Under the pieces are notes generated by a model. The model worked only from the letters and a program-made list of their open reading frames with translations. It did not search any database and had not been told where the DNA came from. This document shows, piece by piece, positions 8,960-18,960 of a stretch of DNA of 64,000 bases. A program made the position numbers and the translations under genes. Numbering within the stretch: the stretch's first letter is position 1; the number at the start of each line of letters is the position of its first letter. The DNA is from Thiohalocapsa marina (GTDB lineage Bacteria > Pseudomonadota > Gammaproteobacteria > Chromatiales > Chromatiaceae). The DNA lies in contig NZ_VWXX01000007.1 in NCBI RefSeq assembly GCF_008632335.1, forward strand, positions 1 to 64,000, read 5' to 3'.

Positions 8960-10429
8960 CTATTCCGCCGGGATGCGAATGGGGTAGAACATGCGGCCGT
9001 CGCCGCGCTGCACCAGCACGGCCACCGACTGGCCCGGCTTGACGGCCTCCAGCAGGCCGCGGAAGGTCTTGGCGTCCGTCACCGGCTGACCGTCGAAGCT
9101 GACGATGATGTCGCCGCTGCGGATGCCCACCTGTTGCGCCGGGCCGTCCTCGACGCTGTCCACCAGGACACCGCCCTCGGGTACGCGCAGTTCCTCGCGC
9201 TCCTCGTCGCTGAGGTCCATCACCACCAGGCCGAGGCGATTCGCCGCCGCTCGCTCCACCTGCCCGGACAGCGCCATCATGGCGTCGTCCTCCGGCAGTT
9301 CGGCCAGCAGGACCGGCAATTCGATGATCTCGCCGTCCCGCAGCACCTGCACCCGGGCAATGCTGCCGACCTCGGCGACGCCCACCTGCGGCGGCAGGTT
9401 GCTGGAGATGGCGATGTCCTTGCCGTTGAAGCTGAGGATGATGTCACCGGCACGCAGTCCGGCCGCCTCTGCCGGGCTGCCGGGCAGCACCTGAGCCACC
9501 AGCGCGCCGCGCGGATGGCGCAGGCCGAAGGTCTCCGCCAGCTCGCGGGTCACGTCCTGGATCAGCACCCCCAGCCAGCCGCGGCTGACGCGCCCCTTCT
9601 CCTTCAGTTGCTGCACCACGTCCATGGCGACATCGATGGGGATGGCGAAGGACAGCCCCATGAAGCCGCCGGTGCGGCTGTAGATCTGCGAGTTGACCCC
9701 GACCACCTCGCCGTCGAGGTTGAACAGCGGACCACCGGAGTTGCCCGGGTTGATGGCCACGTCCGTCTGGATGAAGGGCACGTAGTTTTCCGTCGGCAGG
9801 CTGCGGCCCTTGGCACTGACGATGCCGGCGGTGGCGGAATGCTCGAACCCGAACGGCGAGCCGATGGCGAGCACCCACTCGCCCACCTTGAGGTCGCCAG
9901 CGGAACCGATGCGCACGCTGGGCAGGTCGGCGCCCTCGATCTTCAGCAGCGCGATGTCGCTGCGCTCGTCGGCGCCGATGATAGTAGCGATGAACTCGCG
10001 CCGGTCGCTGGTACGGACGATGATCTCGTCCGCCGCCTCCACCACATGGGAGTTGGTCAGCACATAGCCGTCCGCGGACACGATGAAGCCCGAGCCGAGG
10101 GAACGACCGGGGTCCACGTCCTCCGGGATGGTGCCGTCCTCGCCGAAGAAGCGCTGGAAGAAGTCGTAGAGGGGGCTGTCCTCCGGCAGGCCGTCCTCGC
10201 CGCCGAACTCCTGCGGACCGTACATCAGGCTCTGCTTGGTGCTGATGTTCACCACCGCCGGGCCGTTGCGCTCCACCAGCACCGTGAAGTCCGGCAATGC
10301 ATAGACCAGGGCCGGGCGCGACGCCACCGACGACGGCGCCTCTGCCGCCGCGTCTGCGAATGCAGCGGTCACCGCCAGCAGCGGAACGCTCAGCAGCGCG
10401 GCAAGTACTCTGTGCATGATTACGGCCAT
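8960..10429 (-). CDS. mucD: Periplasmic DegP/MucD-type serine protease
   Basis: This 489-aa HtrA-family protease degrades or refolds damaged envelope proteins in the periplasm. A signal peptide (about 5-27, HRVLAALLSVPLLAVTAAFA) is followed by a trypsin-like domain with the triad His in TNSHVV, Asp in ERSDIALLK and Ser in NPGNSGGPLF. Two PDZ domains follow. A second methionine at residue 5 (ATG at 10417) could be the true start. Its place at the end of the rpoE-rseA-rseB-rseC group matches Pseudomonas algU-mucA-mucB-mucC-mucD, so it is probably both a member and a feedback regulator of the sigma-E response. Confidence 0.95.
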   Translation of the reverse strand: MAVIMHRVLAALLSVPLLAVTAAFADAAAEAPSSVASRPALVYALPDFTVLVERNGPAVVNISTKQSLMYGPQEFGGEDGLPEDSPLYDFFQRFFGEDGTIPEDVDPGRSLGSGFIVSADGYVLTNSHVVEAADEIIVRTSDRREFIATIIGADERSDIALLKIEGADLPSVRIGSAGDLKVGEWVLAIGSPFGFEHSATAGIVSAKGRSLPTENYVPFIQTDVAINPGNSGGPLFNLDGEVVGVNSQIYSRTGGFMGLSFAIPIDVAMDVVQQLKEKGRVSRGWLGVLIQDVTRELAETFGLRHPRGALVAQVLPGSPAEAAGLRAGDIILSFNGKDIAISSNLPPQVGVAEVGSIARVQVLRDGEIIELPVLLAELPEDDAMMALSGQVERAAANRLGLVVMDLSDEEREELRVPEGGVLVDSVEDGPAQQVGIRSGDIIVSFDGQPVTDAKTFRGLLEAVKPGQSVAVLVQRGDGRMFYPIRIPAE

Positions 10430-10515
10430 AGGGCGTTTGGGGTGACCTGGTTCAAATCTGTCTTCTGATCCGTCTGCTGTTCTGGCTGCCGGTCCGTTTG
10501 CCGGTCCGGCGTCTG

Positions 10516-10998
10516 TCAGCCGAGCTTCACCGGCACCCCGGCAGGGTGCGGATCGACGCGTCGCAGCAGCACGGCGCGCCAGCGGGCGTCGACGGCCAAC
10601 CCGATACTATAACGGCGTAACCACCGCATTGCGAGCACCAGACCCGCCAGCGCACCACCGATGGAAGCGGCCTCCACCGCCGGCAGGCCGGCCCATGCCG
10701 TCAGTTCCCCACCGACAATGCCGCCGGCCAGCAACGCCAGCAGCGGCACCAGATAGGCCGACAGCGCGGCGCGTAGCAACACCTGCTCCGGCATGCCCAC
10801 CACCACGCGCTCGCCCGGGCGAGCGCCGATACTGTTGATCAGGGTCAGACGCAGGGGCCGTCGGCCGAGGAACTGGTCCAGCAATGAGGTGCCGCAGGCG
10901 CCCTGGGCGCTGCACTGGCCACAGGTCTGCTGACGCAGGGGCTCCACCTCGACGGAGTCGCCCCGCTGCGCAATGACGATGGCCTGCTGTTCGATCAC
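10516..10998 (-). CDS. rseC: RseC/MucC-family membrane protein
   Basis: This protein of about 160 aa belongs to the RseC/MucC family, linked to sigma-E control and reduction of SoxR. An N-terminal cysteine cluster (CGQCSAQGAC, C-X2-C-X5-C) is followed by two membrane helices (VLLRAALSAYLVPLLALLAG and the AASIGGALAGLVLAM region). The GTG start at 10998 is chosen because GGGGAG lies 9 bp upstream and the N-terminus (IEQQAIVIAQRG) then aligns with E. coli RseC. A TTG at 11022 would add eight unconserved residues. It starts 27 bp after rseB. Confidence 0.9.
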   Translation of the reverse strand: MIEQQAIVIAQRGDSVEVEPLRQQTCGQCSAQGACGTSLLDQFLGRRPLRLTLINSIGARPGERVVVGMPEQVLLRAALSAYLVPLLALLAGGIVGGELTAWAGLPAVEAASIGGALAGLVLAMRWLRRYSIGLAVDARWRAVLLRRVDPHPAGVPVKLG

Positions 10999-11025
10999 GT
11001 GGATCCGCTCCCCGGCAACCAAGGG

Positions 11026-12258
11026 TCAGTGACTGGTGCGCCGCAGGCCCCGCAGCAGCAGACGGGCGCTGCGCTCGGGGATCTCGCCGATGACCGTTGC
11101 ATGGTACTCCCCTGCCGGGCCGCCCACGGCGGTGATCGCGCCCAGCTGGGTGGCACCGTTGAGCCCCCGTTCCCCCGGGGGCTCGATGTAGATCGACGCC
11201 GACGCCAGGCCGTCGCCGACCACGATCTGCGCCATCCCAAGCAGTTGTTTCCGGTTTGCCCGATCGCCGTTCGCCGGCTTGCCAATCGCCGGCTCGCCCG
11301 TCTCGGGGTCCTGGGCCGCCTGCTCCGTGCCCGACTGATCGCGCTCCGCCTCGTCGCGCCGCTCCATCGCCATGATGCGGAATCCGGGGGGCATGGCTGT
11401 CAGCGTCCAGTCACCACCCGCGGCCTGGCCGGGTTCTGCATCGGTGGCCGCTCCGGTTGCGACCTTGGCTCCAGGTTCTGCACCGAAGCCTGCTTCGGCG
11501 GGGGGGTTGCGGCGTGTGGGGGCCGGAACCCCTGGGTCCTGGACCGCTTCATTCCGGATATGCACGTTCGTGAACATCACCTGTTCGATGGGCAAGGAAT
11601 CCTCACCGATGAGGTCGGTCTTCAGCGCCAGCCCGGACGCGCGATCGATGAAGAAGCGGTAGCCGTAGCGATAGCTGTCTCGCGGCAGGATGCCCACGAC
11701 GTCGGTGTCCCGTCCGGCGATCCGCGCCACGCCCAGGTATTCGAGCTGGTAGTACGCCCGCAGCCGGTCGAAGTCCACGGGGCCCGAGCGCAGTGCCGCG
11801 CTCGGGGTCGGTCCGTCGGCCTCGGTGACCGGCAGCATGATCGGGGCCGAATCCGGCAGCATGCAGGCGATGCCCTGATCGGTCCGGGCAAGGGCGCGCA
11901 CCGGTCCGGTGAGCGCCAGCAGGCGCTCTCGCGGCATCCCGTCGTCCAGACGCCGGGCGACATGCAGCGTGGCCAGCCGGGTGCCGTGCAGGTAGACCAG
12001 CGTGCCCTCGTACTCCAGGGCGTTCTGCGCGTGGTTCATGCGTACCAGCAGGGCCTCGGCGGACTTGGCTTCCGCCTCGGCGGCGGCTGGCGTGGCGCTG
12101 TCCGCCGCCAGAGCTGCCGCCGGTGCCATGGCAGGGACGCCGGCAATCAGCAGCAGCGCCAGGGCCATGGGTCCGTGCACTGCTCCGAGCCACGGAGACC
12201 AGCGACGCGTATTCTGGCTACGCCGCAGGGCGGCGCCGCGATCAGCGACCCGACTCAT
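11026..12258 (-). CDS. rseB: Sigma-E regulatory protein RseB/MucB
   Basis: RseB (410 aa) is a periplasmic protein that binds the anti-sigma factor RseA, shields it from DegS cleavage, and senses lipoprotein or LPS intermediates. A long arginine-rich N-region precedes a signal sequence (about 30-52). The MucB/RseB N-terminal domain starts at SAEALLVRMNHAQNALEYEGTL. The protein is longer than the usual 315-330 aa because a Pro/Ala/Gly-rich insert of about 45 residues (PAPTRRNPPAEAGFGAEPG onward) separates the two lobes, and a Gln/Glu-rich stretch follows. The start overlaps the rseA stop by 17 bp. Confidence 0.92.
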   Translation of the reverse strand: MSRVADRGAALRRSQNTRRWSPWLGAVHGPMALALLLIAGVPAMAPAAALAADSATPAAAEAEAKSAEALLVRMNHAQNALEYEGTLVYLHGTRLATLHVARRLDDGMPRERLLALTGPVRALARTDQGIACMLPDSAPIMLPVTEADGPTPSAALRSGPVDFDRLRAYYQLEYLGVARIAGRDTDVVGILPRDSYRYGYRFFIDRASGLALKTDLIGEDSLPIEQVMFTNVHIRNEAVQDPGVPAPTRRNPPAEAGFGAEPGAKVATGAATDAEPGQAAGGDWTLTAMPPGFRIMAMERRDEAERDQSGTEQAAQDPETGEPAIGKPANGDRANRKQLLGMAQIVVGDGLASASIYIEPPGERGLNGATQLGAITAVGGPAGEYHATVIGEIPERSARLLLRGLRRTSH

Positions 12259-12910
12259 AACCGACGACGGCGGTATAGGACACGAACCCGGGCATTCCGG
12301 TCTGCGACAGGCGTTCCTGATGGTCGAGCAACAGGCTGTCGAGCTTGGCCCTTACCAGGGGGTCGGATTGTTGCCAGCGGGGTTCTGCAGTTGCGAGCGC
12401 CGCACCTTCAGCGCTGCTGCCAGGCTGGAGCTGGGGCTGGGTCCAGGTCGGTTCGCCAGGTTCTGCGGCGACCAGGGGTCCGGGCCCGCCTGGCTCGAAT
12501 CCGGGATCGAATCCGGGCATGCCGCTGCTACCGATCACCACGGCCAGCACGGCGACACTGGCAGCGAGGGCCGAGGCCAGGGGCACAACCTGACGGATGC
12601 GCGCAGGCGACCAGGTCCGCGACGGCAAGCGCGTTCGCCGGCGCATGGGCACCAGGTCGCTGCCGATGCGTTCGCGCACCCGCGCGGCAATGTCCCGGGC
12701 GTCCAGATCCACCGCCTCGGACCGCATCAGGCGGCCGATCAGGTGGTAGCGTTCCCAACGGGCGCGGGCGTCGGGGTCGCCGAGGACGCGGTCGAGTTCT
12801 GGGCCGAGCGCCCTGGCCGGGCATTCGCCGTCGAGCAGCGCGGACAGGGTCTGTTGCAGGTCAGTAGGTCGCGGATCGTCATGCATCGCGGCAGTCTCGG
12901 GTGAGATCAT
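12242..12910 (-). CDS. rseA: Anti-sigma-E factor RseA/MucA
   Basis: RseA (up to 222 aa) is a single-pass inner-membrane anti-sigma factor. The cytoplasmic part has the characteristic LQQTLSALLDGE and WERYHLIGRLMR motifs that contact sigma-E. One membrane helix lies at about 107-128 (VPLASALAASVAVLAVVIGS). The periplasmic tail, bound by RseB and cut by DegS-type proteases, is Pro/Gly-rich and then helical. The start is uncertain: ATG at 12910 and ATG at 12886 (MHDDPRPTD) both lack a strong ribosome-binding site. It follows rpoE by 36 bp. Confidence 0.93.
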   Translation of the reverse strand: MISPETAAMHDDPRPTDLQQTLSALLDGECPARALGPELDRVLGDPDARARWERYHLIGRLMRSEAVDLDARDIAARVRERIGSDLVPMRRRTRLPSRTWSPARIRQVVPLASALAASVAVLAVVIGSSGMPGFDPGFEPGGPGPLVAAEPGEPTWTQPQLQPGSSAEGAALATAEPRWQQSDPLVRAKLDSLLLDHQERLSQTGMPGFVSYTAVVGYESGR

Positions 12911-12946
12911 CGGTTCGGGTGTCGGAAGGGTTGGGTCTGGTTCGGC

Positions 12947-13525
12947 CTAGGGCCTCAGCAAGGGGCGCAGCCGCTTGTCGATGGCCTCGCGGGCGCGGAA
13001 GATGCGCGAGCGCACGGTGCCGATCGGACACTCCATGGTGGTGGCGATCTCCTCATAGCTCATCCCCTCCAGTTCGCGCAGCACGATCGCGGTGCGCAGA
13101 TCGTCCGGCAGTTCCTCCAGCGCAGCCTGCACGGTTTGAGCGATCTCGTCCGTCAGCAGTTCCCGCTCCGGGGTGGCGGCATCGCGCAATCGCTCGCCCA
13201 TGTCCATCTGCTCGGCGATCTCGCTGTCCAGGTCATCCGCCGGCGGTCGTCGCCCCTGCGCCACCAGGTGGTTCTTGACCGTGTTGATGGCGATGCGGTA
13301 GATCCAGGTATAGAAGGCGCTCTCTCCGCGAAAGCCAGGTAACGCCCGGTAGGCCTTGAGAAACGCCTCCTGTGTGACGTCGAGCACCTCGGCATGGTCA
13401 CGGATGTAGCGCGCGATCAGCTTTGCCACGCGCTGCTGATACTTCAGCACCAGCAGGTCGAAGGCACGCCGGTCTCCGCCCTGCGCACGCTCCACCAGCG
13501 CTTGATCGATCTCTCGTTCAGACAC
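12947..13525 (-). CDS. rpoE: Envelope-stress sigma factor RpoE/AlgU
   Basis: RpoE is an ECF sigma factor (192 aa) that directs transcription of envelope-stress genes. Region 2 has RAFDLLVLKYQQRV, VLDVTQEAFLKAY and FYTWIYRIAINT; region 4 has LPDDLRTAIVLRELEGMSYEEIA and GTVRSRIFRAREA. The GTG at 13525 is chosen because the N-terminus then reads VSEREIDQALVERAQGGD, matching E. coli RpoE in start and length; longer in-frame extensions are unconserved. A sigma-E-type promoter lies just upstream, consistent with autoregulation. The divergent neighbour is nadB, as in E. coli. Confidence 0.96.
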   Translation of the reverse strand: MSEREIDQALVERAQGGDRRAFDLLVLKYQQRVAKLIARYIRDHAEVLDVTQEAFLKAYRALPGFRGESAFYTWIYRIAINTVKNHLVAQGRRPPADDLDSEIAEQMDMGERLRDAATPERELLTDEIAQTVQAALEELPDDLRTAIVLRELEGMSYEEIATTMECPIGTVRSRIFRAREAIDKRLRPLLRP

Positions 13526-13564
13526 GTAAACACCCGGTCCTGGATGCTGTCGGCGCCTTGCAGG

Positions 13565-13594
13565 CATTGACAGCCATCGACTGCAGAAAGTTCG
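13565..13594 (-). promoter_or_regulatory. Candidate sigma-E autoregulatory promoter of rpoE
   Basis: Reading the minus strand, CGAACTT (13594-13588) is followed after 17 bp by TCAATG (13570-13565). This fits the sigma-E/AlgU pattern GAACTT-N16/17-TCTGA or TCAAA. The implied transcript starts about 35 nt before the rpoE GTG. A perfect 12-bp palindrome, cagaacgttctg, lies just upstream at 13611-13622. Confidence 0.45.
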
Positions 13595-13963
13595 TTGCAC
13601 CCGTCACCCGCAGAACGTTCTGCACCTGTGAATCGGACGGCGGCCCGTTTCACGCTGTGGCGCCGCGGGCGGCCATCCATCATATACCCTGCGAGCCCTG
13701 TCCATCAGCCCGACGGTGACGAGATGCAACGACAGCGTCGTGCCCTTGCCTAAACCTGATCGACCGCAGGCGCAGAGAACACCGGGAAACGTCCGAGTTT
13801 GCTGATCTTTTCTGCGTCATCTCCGCCTGCGTCGCCTGCTCTGCGGTTCGTGTCGGAAACCGACGGGTACATCAACCCGGGCAGCACGACACCCCGGCTT
13901 GGGGCATACTGAGGTCTTGGCCCCAGCCCAGCACCGTAGCGACGCACATTCGAGACCCCCGCC

Positions 13964-15601
<1,638 letters not shown>

Positions 15602-17332
15602 GCAGCCGCGCCGCCGCCATGGCCGCCTGCCCGAGCGCCAGGCCGCCGTCGTTGCTCGGCACCTGCCGGTGGGCCAGGACCTTGAACTGCCGGGCCCGCA
15701 GGCCCTGGCTGACGCGCTCGAACAGGGTGCGATTCTGGAACACGCCGCCGGACAGGGCCAGGGTGTCGATACCCCGGGCCGAGGCGAGGCGTGCGCCAAG
15801 CCCGACCACGGCGTCCGCCAGTCCGGCGTGGAAGCGGGCGCTGATCAGCGGGGCCTCGACCCCCTCCGCCAGATCATCAAACAACTGCCGCCACATCGGG
15901 CTTGGATCCAGCACCAATGCCGCGGTGTCCGCCCGGAGCGCGAACGCATAGCCGTGATCGGGCGCGATGCCCTGGCACAGGGATTCCAGTTCGATGGCCG
16001 CCTGCCCCTCGTAGCGGATGCCGTCCGCGCAGATATCCAGCGCGGCAGCAACGGCGTCGAACAGCCGACCGCAGGACGAGGTCATGGGCGAATTGACGCC
16101 GGCGGCGATCATCCGGCTAAGCACGGCGACGGGCCGCTGCCGAAGGCGCGCCGTGATCGCCAGATCAGGGTATTGCCGCTGGAAGGCCTCCCAGCCGATG
16201 CCGGCGACGATCTGGGCGAACAGGTTGCGCCAGGGCTCCAGGATCGCCTGGGTGCCGCCCGGCAACGCCACTGGCTGCAGGTGCGCGACCCGGGTCAGTT
16301 GCCGGTAACCGCCGATGAAGCACTCACCACCCCAGATGCTGCCGTCGTCTCCATAGCCCGAGCCATCCAGGGCAATGCCGAGCACCGGCGGGCCGTCCAG
16401 CGGCCAGCCGTTGTCCGCCAGCACCGCGGCCACATGGGCGCGATGGTGCTGCACCTCCAGCAGTGCGAGGCCCTCCGCCGCCGCCAGCGCGCGTCCGGTC
16501 CGGCCCGAGTGGTAACCAGGGTGGGCGTCCACTACCACCAGCTGTGTCCGGTGCTGCAGCAGGGCGCGGTACAGGGCGATGGTGCGCTCGTACTCCAGCA
16601 GCGTGGTGGTCTCATGCAGGTCGCCAAGGTGCTGCGACAGCACCGCCTGGCCGTGCTGCACCAGGCAGAGGGTGCTCTTGAGTTCGCCCCCCATGGCCAG
16701 GATGGGCGACGCATCAACAAAGCCCTCCGGCAGGCGCAGCGGTGCCGGCGCATGGCCCCGTGCCCGGCGCAGCAGTCGCGGCGCCCCGTCCATGATCCGC
16801 GCCACGGAGTCGTCCACCCGGTTGACGATGTCGCGGTCATGCAGCAGAAAGGCGTCTGCGAGATCGCCGAGCCGACGGACGGTGTCGTCATTGTTGATAC
16901 ATTGGGGCTCGTCGCTGCTGTTGCCGCTGGTCATCACCAAGGGCACGGACCAGTCCTGCAGCAACAGCCGATGCAGCGGACTGTAAGGCAGCATGAACCC
17001 CAGGCTGTGCTGTCCGGGGGCCAGCCCGGACGGCAGGCCCTCACCTCCGTTGGGGGCCAGCAACACGATGGGTGCGGCCGGGCTGCGTAGCAGGTCCGCC
17101 TCCGCTGGCGTCACGGTGCAATAGCGCCGAATCACGTCCAGGTCCCGCGCCATCAGCGCAAAGGGCTTTGCCCAGCGGCGCTTGCGTCGACGCAGCTCGG
17201 CGATAGCCGCAGGGTTGGTGGCGTCACAGGCCAGATGAACGCCGCCGATGCCCTTCAGCGCGAGGATTCGCCCCTGGGCGAGCAGCCTGCTGGCGACGGC
17301 GATGGGGTCGGCCAGGGCACCAATGGCAGCCT

Positions 17333-17368
17333 GGCTCGCAGGTTGGCTCGCAGGTTCGCTGGCAGGCT
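17333..17368. repeat. 12-bp tandem repeat inside hypF
   Basis: Two perfect copies of ggctcgcaggtt (17333-17344 and 17345-17356) and a diverged third copy (17357-17368) encode the PASEPASQPASQ-like linker between the HypF zinc fingers and the YrdC-like domain. The unit length is a multiple of three, so copy-number change would not break the frame. Confidence 0.75.
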
Positions 17369-18052
17369 GGTCAACCGGCTGGCCATCGGCGTCCTGCAGC
17401 CAGACCCGTGGCCCACAGACGGGACAGGCATTGGGCTGGGCATGGAAGCGTCGATCTGCGGGATCGGCATACTCCGCGGCACAGGCAGGGCATTGCCGGA
17501 AGGCCGCCATGCTGGTGTTGGCGCGGTCATAGGGGATGGCGCGCACGATACTGAGGCGCGGGCCACAATGGGTGCAATTGGTGAAGGCATAGCGGAACCG
17601 GCGGTTGGCCGGATCAGCGATCTCTGCTGCGCAGGCGTCGCAGACGGCCGCATCGGGAACCACGCCGGTCTGCACACTGGTGGCGGCACTGTCGACGATG
17701 GCGAACCCCCGCGGTCGGTCCTGGCCGGACAGCGGCGTGCGCTCCAGCGCATCGATGCGCGCCAACGGCGGGCAGTCACGGCGCAGGCGCTCGCAGAATG
17801 CGTTCCGCGCATCGGCGTCGCCCCAGAGCGTTACCAGAACGCCCTCGCCGTCGTTTCGCACCGAGCCCTGCAGACCGAGTTCAGTGGCAAGACGCCACAC
17901 GGTGGGCCGAAAGCCGACCCCCTGCACCAGGCCGCGGACACGGATGGACTCGGCTGCCACCGGCGACTCCGCAGAGGACGCTGACAGAGCCCGCGAGGGT
18001 AGCCGCGCTGGATGGTCGGTCATGTCGGGGCTAACATGGAGAGGAAGGGCCA

Positions 18053-18098
18053 GAAACGAAAAAGGACGCGGCAACTGCTCATGGTTACCGCGTCCTTT
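18053..18098 (-). terminator. Rho-independent terminator of tRNA-Pro
   Basis: A perfect 11-bp inverted repeat, aaaggacgcgg (18061-18071) and ccgcgtccttt (18088-18098), can extend through a further imperfect stem. On the minus strand it is followed by TTTTTCGTTT. It starts 6 bp past the tRNA CCA end and lies before hypF, so tRNA-Pro is probably terminated here. Confidence 0.85.
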
Positions 18099-18103
18099 AG
18101 ATA

Positions 18104-18180
18104 TGGTCCGGGCGGCAGGATTTGAACCTGCGACCCCCACAACCCCATTGTGGTGCGCTACCAGACTGCGCTACGCCCGG
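18104..18180 (-). tRNA. tRNA-Pro (anticodon GGG)
   Basis: The minus strand folds into a full cloverleaf of 77 nt: acceptor CCGGGCG/CGCCCGG, D arm GCGC...GCGC, anticodon stem CCACA/TGTGG with loop ATGGGGT (anticodon GGG), and T arm GCAGG-TTCAAAT-CCTGC. The 3' CCA is encoded in the genome. Confidence 0.96.
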
Positions 18181-18215
18181 AAAGCTCGACAGAATACCCG
18201 CCGCCGAGAGGCCTG

Positions 18216-18584
18216 TCAATGGGCGGCTTGCTTCAACTCTTTGAGCAACTCTTCCAGTTCGATCCGCAACTGGCGGATGATCTGGTGACTCTGGGAGCTG
18301 TCCTGCCGTGCGGACTCCCCGGAGAGTTGCTGGCGCGCGCCGCCGATGGTGAACCCCTGCTCGTACAGCAGGCCCCGGATCTGGCGCACCATCAGCACGT
18401 CATGACGCTGGTAATAGCGGCGATTGCCGCGCCGCTTGACCGGCTTCAGCTGCGGAAACTCCTGCTCCCAGTAGCGCAGCACATGGGGCTTGACATCGCA
18501 CAGCTCGCTGACCTCGCCGATGGTGAAATAGCGTTTGTCGGGGATCGGCGGCAGCTCGTCGACGCTAATGTTCGTGTCCGGCAT
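18216..18584 (-). CDS. MerR-family transcriptional regulator
   Basis: This 122-aa protein has the winged-helix DNA-binding domain of MerR regulators at the N-terminus ([20 protein letters not shown] at about 17-36, [19 protein letters not shown] at about 56-74). A helical segment ends the protein ([19 protein letters not shown], about 101-119), suggesting coiled-coil dimerisation. No cysteine metal-sensing loop follows the DNA-binding domain, so it is not a typical metal sensor. A MerR gene immediately after ihfA is a conserved gammaproteobacterial arrangement of unclear function. Its start overlaps the ihfA stop by 20 bp. Confidence 0.93.
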   Translation of the reverse strand: MPDTNISVDELPPIPDKRYFTIGEVSELCDVKPHVLRYWEQEFPQLKPVKRRGNRRYYQRHDVLMVRQIRGLLYEQGFTIGGARQQLSGESARQDSSQSHQIIRQLRIELEELLKELKQAAH

Positions 18585-18864
18585 AGCTCTCTACCCGTGA
18601 CTTGAGTTTCTGCCCGGGGCGGAAGGTCACTACCCGACGGGCCGTGATTGGAATCTCTTCACCGGTCTTCGGGTTGCGCCCCGGCCGCTCCTTCTTTTCC
18701 CGCAGGTCGAAGTTGCCGAACCCGGACAGCTTGACCTGCTCGCCCCGCTCCAGGGCAACGCGAATCTCTTCGAAGAACGACTCCACCACGTCCTTCGCCT
18801 CACGCTTGTTCAGGCCGAGCCTCGCGTGCAGATGCTCGGCCATGTCTGCTTTTGTCAATGCCAT
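18565..18864 (-). CDS. ihfA: Integration host factor alpha subunit
   Basis: IHF-alpha (99 aa) pairs with IHF-beta to bind and sharply bend DNA at specific sites, affecting transcription, recombination and replication. [24 protein letters not shown] at the start, [14 protein letters not shown] and [20 protein letters not shown] (the DNA-intercalating arm with its proline) are all typical. It lies downstream of pheT as in E. coli (pheST-ihfA), about 96 bp after the pheT stop. Confidence 0.98.
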   Translation of the reverse strand: MALTKADMAEHLHARLGLNKREAKDVVESFFEEIRVALERGEQVKLSGFGNFDLREKKERPGRNPKTGEEIPITARRVVTFRPGQKLKSRVESYAGHEH

Positions 18865-18960
18865 CTACTGATTCTCTTCGCGCATTCCGGCACCATCGCG
18901 CACCGGCTGTTGACATCCCGGCCCGGCGGTCTTTCCGCCAGTCTCGCCATTGGCCTCTGT

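Noticed and set aside
7772..10468. An 898-aa open frame on the plus strand
   Set aside because: It lies antisense to lepA and mucD, both unambiguous. Its composition (His, Gln, Arg, Val, Asp rich) is what the reverse strand of high-GC codons gives, and it has no family motifs.
10999..12867. A 622-aa plus-strand open frame
   Set aside because: It is antisense to rseB and rseA; only the minus-strand products show conserved motifs.
18024..18140. Longer HypF N-terminus starting at 18140
   Set aside because: It runs through the tRNA-Pro terminator and into the tRNA itself; the acylphosphatase domain needs no such extension.
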